64,000 nt of DNA from JBCCGG01 sp039029395 (GTDB lineage: Bacteria > Pseudomonadota > Alphaproteobacteria > Kiloniellales > JAKSDN01): NCBI GenBank assembly GCA_039029395.1, contig JBCCGG010000006.1, positions 62,001 to 126,000 of the forward strand, given 5' to 3'. Position 1 is the stretch's first letter, and every line of letters begins with the position of its first letter. Below the pieces are notes generated by a model that was not told the DNA's origin, ran no database searches, and saw only the letters and a list, made by a program, of their open reading frames with translations. Of the stretch, positions 59,395-64,000 are shown one piece after another. Made by a program: the position numbers and the translations under genes.

Positions 59395-59933
59395 GCCCGA
59401 CTTATCAAGTCGCGGAACCAATCGAGGCGCTGGGTCAGGGCGGCGATGTCATGGTCGAGCCAGGCCGTCAGGTGGCCGGGTTCCTCGGCGTGGCGGGCGC
59501 GCAGCTCAGTCAGGCGCGTCAGCTCCCGCTCGGACATCTCGATCAGCATCTCCACCTGCAGCTGGCGCTCAGCTGGCGGCAGCAGGTGCAAAAACCTCAT
59601 CTTGAGCGCCAGGATCAGCTTGTTGATGGCATTCACCGGGGCGCGCAGATTGGCCTCCAAAAGGCGCCTGAGCTCGGCCGAGCCTGCCTCGGTGATCTTG
59701 AGCTCGGACTCCTCGGATTCCTCGGCCGCCGGGTCGAGCGGCTCGATCAGGCCCTCGACCTTGAGGAGTTCCAGAGGTGGTGCCACCAGATCGAGCGAAG
59801 GGCCGACCAGGTGGCCGGTGAAGTGGCGCACTTCGCTGGCCAAGGCCGCGTAGCTGCGCGGCCGGTCGGCCAACAGGCCCAGCGCCAGAAGGCGAACCGC
59901 CTCGCTCGGGATCAGGGTGTTGTCTCGATACAT
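59391..59933 (-). CDS. PadR-like winged-helix regulator
   Basis: A 180-residue protein with a PadR-type winged helix (SEAVRLLALGLLADRPRSYAALASEVRHFTG, LLKVEGLIEPLD, ITEAGSAELRRLL) and a long C-terminal helical Vir-like part (about 100-180) for dimerisation. The ligand is unknown. It is downstream of CMD and VOC genes on the same strand and may regulate them. Confidence 0.75.
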   Translation of the reverse strand: MYRDNTLIPSEAVRLLALGLLADRPRSYAALASEVRHFTGHLVGPSLDLVAPPLELLKVEGLIEPLDPAAEESEESELKITEAGSAELRRLLEANLRAPVNAINKLILALKMRFLHLLPPAERQLQVEMLIEMSERELTRLTELRARHAEEPGHLTAWLDHDIAALTQRLDWFRDLISRA

Positions 59934-60002
59934 CGCGCCCGCGACTCTAGAAGTCTGCCTCTAAAGGTAGGATTAAGCGGGAAGGCTGTCCAGGGGCGGC
60001 GG

Positions 60003-60590
60003 CTAGCGGGGAAATGCCCGCTCAAAGTCCTCTTGAGTCACATCCTCGGGCAGTTTGGCCGCGACCTGGGCGTCGAGGTCCAAGCCCCAGGTGTTGATCA
60101 TGCAGCCAAGGATCACGTACATGCCATGGATTGCCATGACGTCCATGATCTGAGGCACGCTGAAATGGGCGCGTAGCCTGGCCTGGCTCTCGGCCGAGAG
60201 GGCCCGTTGGGCGTTCAACTCGTCGACCGCCACCAGTAGCGCCGCCTCATCGTCAGCCCACCCCGCTGCCGTCGGCCCTTCTTTGACCCGCTCGATCTCC
60301 TCGCGACCAAGCCCGCAGACCAGGCCTCGTTCCACGTGGGAGGCCCACTCGTACCAGGCCTTGAGGTGGATCGCCGTGCGTAGGATCACCAGCTCGCCCC
60401 GGCGCCGGCCCAGCTGGCCGCCCTGGACCGAATAGTTGCGGAAGCTCCACCAGGCCTTCAGCAGCGCCGGATGGTGGGCCATCAAGCTGTGAACATTCAG
60501 CGGCTGGCCCTTCATGTCGGCGAGCACGTGGGAAAGGGACTCGTCCCAATCCGAGGGGGAGAGGGGCGCGACCTTCGGATCGTCGATCAT
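60003..60590 (-). CDS. Carboxymuconolactone decarboxylase family protein lacking CxxC
   Basis: A 195-residue helical protein of the CMD family (AIHLKAWYEWASHVERGL, then FSVPQIMDVMAIHG). The AhpD-type CxxC pair is absent: the equivalent place reads YEWASH, which suits CMD-like lyase or decarboxylase chemistry instead of disulfide redox. Its ATG overlaps the VOC stop as ATGA. Confidence 0.82.
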   Translation of the reverse strand: MIDDPKVAPLSPSDWDESLSHVLADMKGQPLNVHSLMAHHPALLKAWWSFRNYSVQGGQLGRRRGELVILRTAIHLKAWYEWASHVERGLVCGLGREEIERVKEGPTAAGWADDEAALLVAVDELNAQRALSAESQARLRAHFSVPQIMDVMAIHGMYVILGCMINTWGLDLDAQVAAKLPEDVTQEDFERAFPR

Positions 60591-61003
60591 GGCGCCGCCA
60601 CGCCCGGCGTCGCGGGCGGGCCCTTGAGCTCAATCGTGTTGCCCTCCGGGTCCTCTATGTAGAGCGAGGGGCCGTCTCCTTCGGCGCCATAGCGCTGCTT
60701 GAACGTCCCCGGGTCGAGGCCGTGAGACTTGAGGTGGGCAATCAACGCGTCCGGGTCGAATGGCTCCAGGCGCAGGCAGAAGTGATCCAGGTTGCGGCCC
60801 TCGGCGCCGGGCGCCGCGCCCCCTGGGCGGCCCGCCTCGCTGGCCACATCGACCAGGTCGATCAAGGCATTCCCGGCGCGCAGCTGATAGAGTCCGAAGG
60901 ACTCCAGCTTGCGCTCGAGCGGGCAACCCAAGACTTCGCTGTAAAACCCGATCATGCGCTCCACGTCACGCACTCTAAGAACGATGTGGTCTATGTTGCG
61001 CAC
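60587..61003 (-). CDS. VOC-fold (glyoxalase-like) protein
   Basis: A 138-residue single-domain protein with paired beta-alpha-beta-beta-beta modules: RNIDHIVLRVRDVERMIGFYSEVLG and NLDHFCLRLEPFDPDALIAHLKSHG, ending YIEDPEGNTIEL. Metal ligands His and Glu are visible. Substrate is unknown. The GTG at 61003 (AAAGGTG six nt upstream) is chosen over an upstream GTG at 61012. It forms an operon with CMD and probably PadR. Confidence 0.8.
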   Translation of the reverse strand: MRNIDHIVLRVRDVERMIGFYSEVLGCPLERKLESFGLYQLRAGNALIDLVDVASEAGRPGGAAPGAEGRNLDHFCLRLEPFDPDALIAHLKSHGLDPGTFKQRYGAEGDGPSLYIEDPEGNTIELKGPPATPGVAAP

Positions 61004-61105
61004 TGTAATCACCTTTGGCTCCCGATTGCTAGTTTGCCCTACGTGTCTCGTGACCAAGCTGGGACGCAGGCGGCTTTAGGCAACCCATCAAGTCCTGTCT
61101 CCAGA

Positions 61106-64000
61106 TCAGCCGCATGTGACACGGCCATCCGCCGCAACGTCGCAGAGGTCTGGCCACCCTCTTTGGCTCCAGTAGTCAACCAGTCCCATGTCGTCAACGA
61201 TCGCGGTGAAAGCCTCCTTCTCCGAAAGCTCCGAAACGAGCGACCACGGCACCGTGAAGAAGAGAAGTCGCCGATTAGCGTCGACTCCATAGTATTGAAA
61301 GGCATCGAGTGTGACATCCGCACCCCCGACAGCATAGAGGAACTCGTACCCTATGATGTTAGAATCCTTGTACTGGCCAAACAGCTGAGGGGCAGGCTCG
61401 CGCGTTGCGGCATCCAGAATCGCATGCGCTTTTTTGTACAGCGAAGTTGAGCAGTTTTCGCACGCCTCAATCAAGGTGCGCACCTTGTCGAGCGCGCCGG
61501 TTCGCGCCCGGTGGTCGATGATGATCCTCAAGGCGCGATCGCGAAACTGCGGCGCGCGCAGAAAGATGTCCTCGATGGGCTCTATGTTCTCCTCGGTTTG
61601 CTCGGCTTCCCAGTTCAAGAAGGCGGCCCAGAGCTTATACAGCTCGTTGAGGGGGTCGATCTCTCTTGCCCGCTCGATGAAAATCCGGGCCTCCTCGCGC
61701 TTGCCCACCGTGCGGAGCATTGCGGCATAGGTTAGCATGATGCGGTGCCCGTAGGGGTCGTTGCGCAGGGCTGCCTGTAGGGCATCTTCTGCCGCGATCC
61801 ATTGGCGCTCACGCAGGTAGAGCGATCCCAATGCATGGCGCACAATCGGCAAATCCGGGTCAATCTGTTGCGCCCTCAAGGCGGCTTGTTTTGCCTTACG
61901 GTAGAAGACGGCGACGTTGATGGGCCGGCCGTCCATTTTATCCAAGTAGGAGGGCGTTATGCTGTAAACTAGGGAGAGGCTGGCCCAGGCGGCGGCGAAA
62001 TTCGGATTGATCGCAACCGCGCGCTCCAGCACGGTCATGGCATCCTGGAGGACCCGTCCACGCTGCTCCAGGAGCGCCAGGCCTCTGACGAAGAGCTCAT
62101 AGGCGCGCGGGTTCTCCGTGCGCTCGGCCTTCAGCACATCCGCATCGACGACCAGCGGCGTGGCAAGCGCCGCACCGACCGCCTCGGCAATCATCTGCTG
62201 CGTGGCGAAGACGCTATCCATGGTGTCTTCGAAGGTTTGCGACCAGATCAAGAGACCGTCGCTTGCGCGGACGAGGCTAACACTGATCTCGAGATCATCG
62301 CCGCTCCGCAGAACGCTTCCATGAAGTAAGTAGTCTACGTTGAGCGCCTGCCCGATGGCGCGATCGTCGTCTAGACGGCCCTTGAACTGATAGGCAGAAG
62401 ACATGCTCGGGATCTTGAACAGGCCGGTGCGCGCAAAGACGCTCGCGATGTCGATCGCAAGGCCGTCGGCGAAGCTGTCGTCGCCGTCGAGATTGAGATT
62501 GCGGAATGGAAGCACGGCGAGCGATGTGGCCGATTGATCGTCCAGAGCCGGCAGCGGACCCGCCTCGCTGGCGGCACCGGCGACGGGTGTGGCAGTCGAA
62601 GAGTCTCCACCCGTGCCCAAAAGGTTCCGGCCTACTAGGACAGCGATCAAGAGAAGGCCCGCTGCTACGGCGCAGAAAACCGCGGCGCGCGCGACCTTGC
62701 GTACCCGCCCGTCCACAGAAGCCCGGTCGGTGCTCTTCGCTTCCGACGGGGACGATTGCGAATCCTCTGTTTGAGAGGGCTTACTTGCGGTTGCTTGTGC
62801 CGGGATGTCGATTCTGTACTCGGGGCCCGTCTTGGGCCAGTCAACTTGGTTGAGCTCCAGATAGTCCTTAAGATTGAATGCAGCGTAGAGAAAGGCACGG
62901 CGCTTGATGCTCTCGTCGACCCTCTTGTGGGTGAAATTGAGCCCAACGGCCACGCGCGCGAGGACGTACTGGCTTTCCAGGAAGCTCAAACGGTGGGCTT
63001 CGTGGCGTTCAATCCACGACATGACCTCGCGCCGAAAGACTTCGATGTACTCCATCATACCGACATCGTCCTGCCACAGCGCCGATGAGTGGTACCGCCG
63101 TTGGGACGGGCTTAGATGCTCGAGCATGGCGTCCCAGCGCTCGGCGCCGTCGGCCTCCCGCTGGTCGAGCAGATAGGCGATCTCGAAATAGGCATGGTCG
63201 AAGAACAGTTGATGATGGTCCCGATAAAAGGCGAGGTCGATCAAGAAGTAGTCCGCAATCTCGGCGCCTCGGGACTGGACCAATACGTTGTAGCCGTGAA
63301 GATCGCCGTGCAGGCGTCCCTCGGCGGCGCGCAGACGCAAACGAGACGGAAGCTCCACGGCGCCGCAGGCAAAGGCCAGGGGATTGGGGTACCAGTGCCC
63401 TTCGAACGAAAGGCTCGGGGTCATTGGTTCGATCTGGCAGCTTTCGGAGAGGAAGCTTTGCAATCTTCCAAGGCCCGGTTCGAGGCGGTGGCCGAGCCAA
63501 GTGGCCAATAATTCTTGTGGCATTTTCATGCCGGTGGCGACCTGATAGTCGGCGTTCCAATCCTCGAGCAGCTCCCGTGACAGGCGCTTGGTTACTTCCA
63601 AGCCATCTCGCCCACCGTAGTCAAACCAAGGAACGGAGTACTCCAGTCCGTAGGCAACGACGGTTGCCAGAATGGCTATTTGGCCCCCATGCTCCAGAGT
63701 ATGGACGATCTTGGGCAGGTGCTTTGCGCCGTAGTCGGGCATCGCCTCGAGCGCATCGCGATGCCTTTGGGCCTCTGGGCTGTTCTCGCCCTGCTGCTCC
63801 CGCAAAGCATCGAGCTTAAGGATCGCTTGGCCGCTGAAGCCTTCGCATGTGATGTCTATGATGTAGACAAAAGCGCCGGACTTTCCGGCACCGAGCTGTT
63901 GGCGAAAATAAATCTTGCCTTCGACTCGCCATTCTTGCCTTAGGACGGGCAGAAGCCCGCTATAGGACTCCGGCCAGCCAAGACCAGGTACACCTGAGTC
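61106..64000 (-). CDS. Kinase-like / TolB-like / TPR fusion protein (5' end outside window)
   Basis: The frame is open to base 64000, so the protein is at least 964 residues and its N-terminus is missing. In the visible part a kinase-like domain shows a Gly-rich loop GAGKSGAFVY, a Lys strand AILKLD, a Brenner-type loop HGDLHGYNVL and a later Asp in LIDLAFYRD. A single transmembrane helix (AAVFCAVAAGLLLIAVLVG) separates this from a TolB-N-like domain (SLAVLPFRNLNLDGDDSFADGLA ...) and TPR repeats, followed by a C-terminal tail with several Cys. The C-terminal plan matches the cyclase at 1633-3399, with a kinase-like part instead of the cyclase. The kinase part would be cytosolic and the TPR part periplasmic, or the reverse. 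Whether it is active or a pseudokinase cannot be settled. A TTG at 63805 is only a truncated start. Confidence 0.8.
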   Translation of the reverse strand, partial: DSGVPGLGWPESYSGLLPVLRQEWRVEGKIYFRQQLGAGKSGAFVYIIDITCEGFSGQAILKLDALREQQGENSPEAQRHRDALEAMPDYGAKHLPKIVHTLEHGGQIAILATVVAYGLEYSVPWFDYGGRDGLEVTKRLSRELLEDWNADYQVATGMKMPQELLATWLGHRLEPGLGRLQSFLSESCQIEPMTPSLSFEGHWYPNPLAFACGAVELPSRLRLRAAEGRLHGDLHGYNVLVQSRGAEIADYFLIDLAFYRDHHQLFFDHAYFEIAYLLDQREADGAERWDAMLEHLSPSQRRYHSSALWQDDVGMMEYIEVFRREVMSWIERHEAHRLSFLESQYVLARVAVGLNFTHKRVDESIKRRAFLYAAFNLKDYLELNQVDWPKTGPEYRIDIPAQATASKPSQTEDSQSSPSEAKSTDRASVDGRVRKVARAAVFCAVAAGLLLIAVLVGRNLLGTGGDSSTATPVAGAASEAGPLPALDDQSATSLAVLPFRNLNLDGDDSFADGLAIDIASVFARTGLFKIPSMSSAYQFKGRLDDDRAIGQALNVDYLLHGSVLRSGDDLEISVSLVRASDGLLIWSQTFEDTMDSVFATQQMIAEAVGAALATPLVVDADVLKAERTENPRAYELFVRGLALLEQRGRVLQDAMTVLERAVAINPNFAAAWASLSLVYSITPSYLDKMDGRPINVAVFYRKAKQAALRAQQIDPDLPIVRHALGSLYLRERQWIAAEDALQAALRNDPYGHRIMLTYAAMLRTVGKREEARIFIERAREIDPLNELYKLWAAFLNWEAEQTEENIEPIEDIFLRAPQFRDRALRIIIDHRARTGALDKVRTLIEACENCSTSLYKKAHAILDAATREPAPQLFGQYKDSNIIGYEFLYAVGGADVTLDAFQYYGVDANRRLLFFTVPWSLVSELSEKEAFTAIVDDMGLVDYWSQRGWPDLCDVAADGRVTCG

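Overview
The window is 64 kb of G+C-rich bacterial DNA, most probably from a free-living, aerobic alphaproteobacterium of the Rhodospirillales/Kiloniellales type. The reasons are the codon and base usage, a tRNA gene with an encoded CCA end, a FabI-type enoyl-ACP reductase beside aroC, a conserved alphaproteobacterial block (pdxH, a 17 kDa-type glycine-zipper lipoprotein, cbpA/cbpM, fabI, aroC), a cyoABCD quinol oxidase, and many genes for N-methylated amines and amino acids. I see no rRNA, CRISPR array, intact insertion sequence, integrase or phage gene. The lineage is inferred from gene content, not from a marker phylogeny.

Layout. 1-4.2 kb: end of an agmatinase-family gene, an exported pentapeptide-repeat protein, a class III nucleotide cyclase with TolB-like and TPR regions, and tRNA-Thr(TGT) next to an AT-rich spacer. 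4.2-10.1 kb: a fused thioredoxin-fold/glutaredoxin protein, a flavin amine oxidase, glycerate 2-kinase, and an APC permease with adenine deaminase. 10.3-14.2 kb: cyoABCD. 14.8-19.5 kb: one transcription unit of NAD-malic enzyme, a divergent HPPD-like VOC protein and a membrane-anchored FMN glutamate-synthase-like protein. 19.6-24.6 kb: mprF, a DUF2817 zinc peptidase-like gene and a patatin-like lipoprotein. 24.7-27.5 kb: a BCCT carrier paired with an orphan ABC-type binding protein.

27.9-31.7 kb: MATE exporter, tlyA and nitronate monooxygenase in overlapping order, then a convergent GST. 31.9-40.7 kb: a Rieske oxygenase with a bridging Glu, DUF1330, a secreted isoaspartyl peptidase with an inserted beta-rich domain, an unknown membrane protein, and an sppA / dimethylglycine dehydrogenase-like / choline-kinase-like operon. 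40.8-45.8 kb: a RumA-type RNA methyltransferase, DUF4259, EamA, aroC and fabI. 46-50.2 kb: a cassette of regulators and small enzymes (MarR, CMD, cupin, hydrolase, Lrp, YihY) between fabI and cbpM. 50.2-54.5 kb: cbpM, cbpA, lipoprotein, pdxH, a CDF transporter and an SDR. 54.6-61 kb: an AT-richer EF-hand protein, a second amine-type flavoenzyme, small secreted and regulatory genes, and a PadR/CMD/VOC operon. 61.1-64 kb: a large protein, open at the right edge, joining a kinase-like domain to TolB-like and TPR regions.

How the parts fit. Uptake (BCCT plus binding protein), first oxidation (Rieske), demethylation (dimethylglycine dehydrogenase-like; second flavoenzyme) and a choline-kinase-like phosphotransferase suggest a dispersed quaternary-amine/betaine programme. 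Substrates cannot be fixed from sequence. The most notable items are the kinase-TolB-TPR protein and its cyclase-TolB-TPR counterpart, an in-frame amber codon four codons before the conserved RLYP end of pdxH, the BCCT/binding-protein pair, the malic enzyme/HPPD-like/GltS-like operon, the domain insertion in the isoaspartyl peptidase, and large dyads upstream of the marR and lrp genes.
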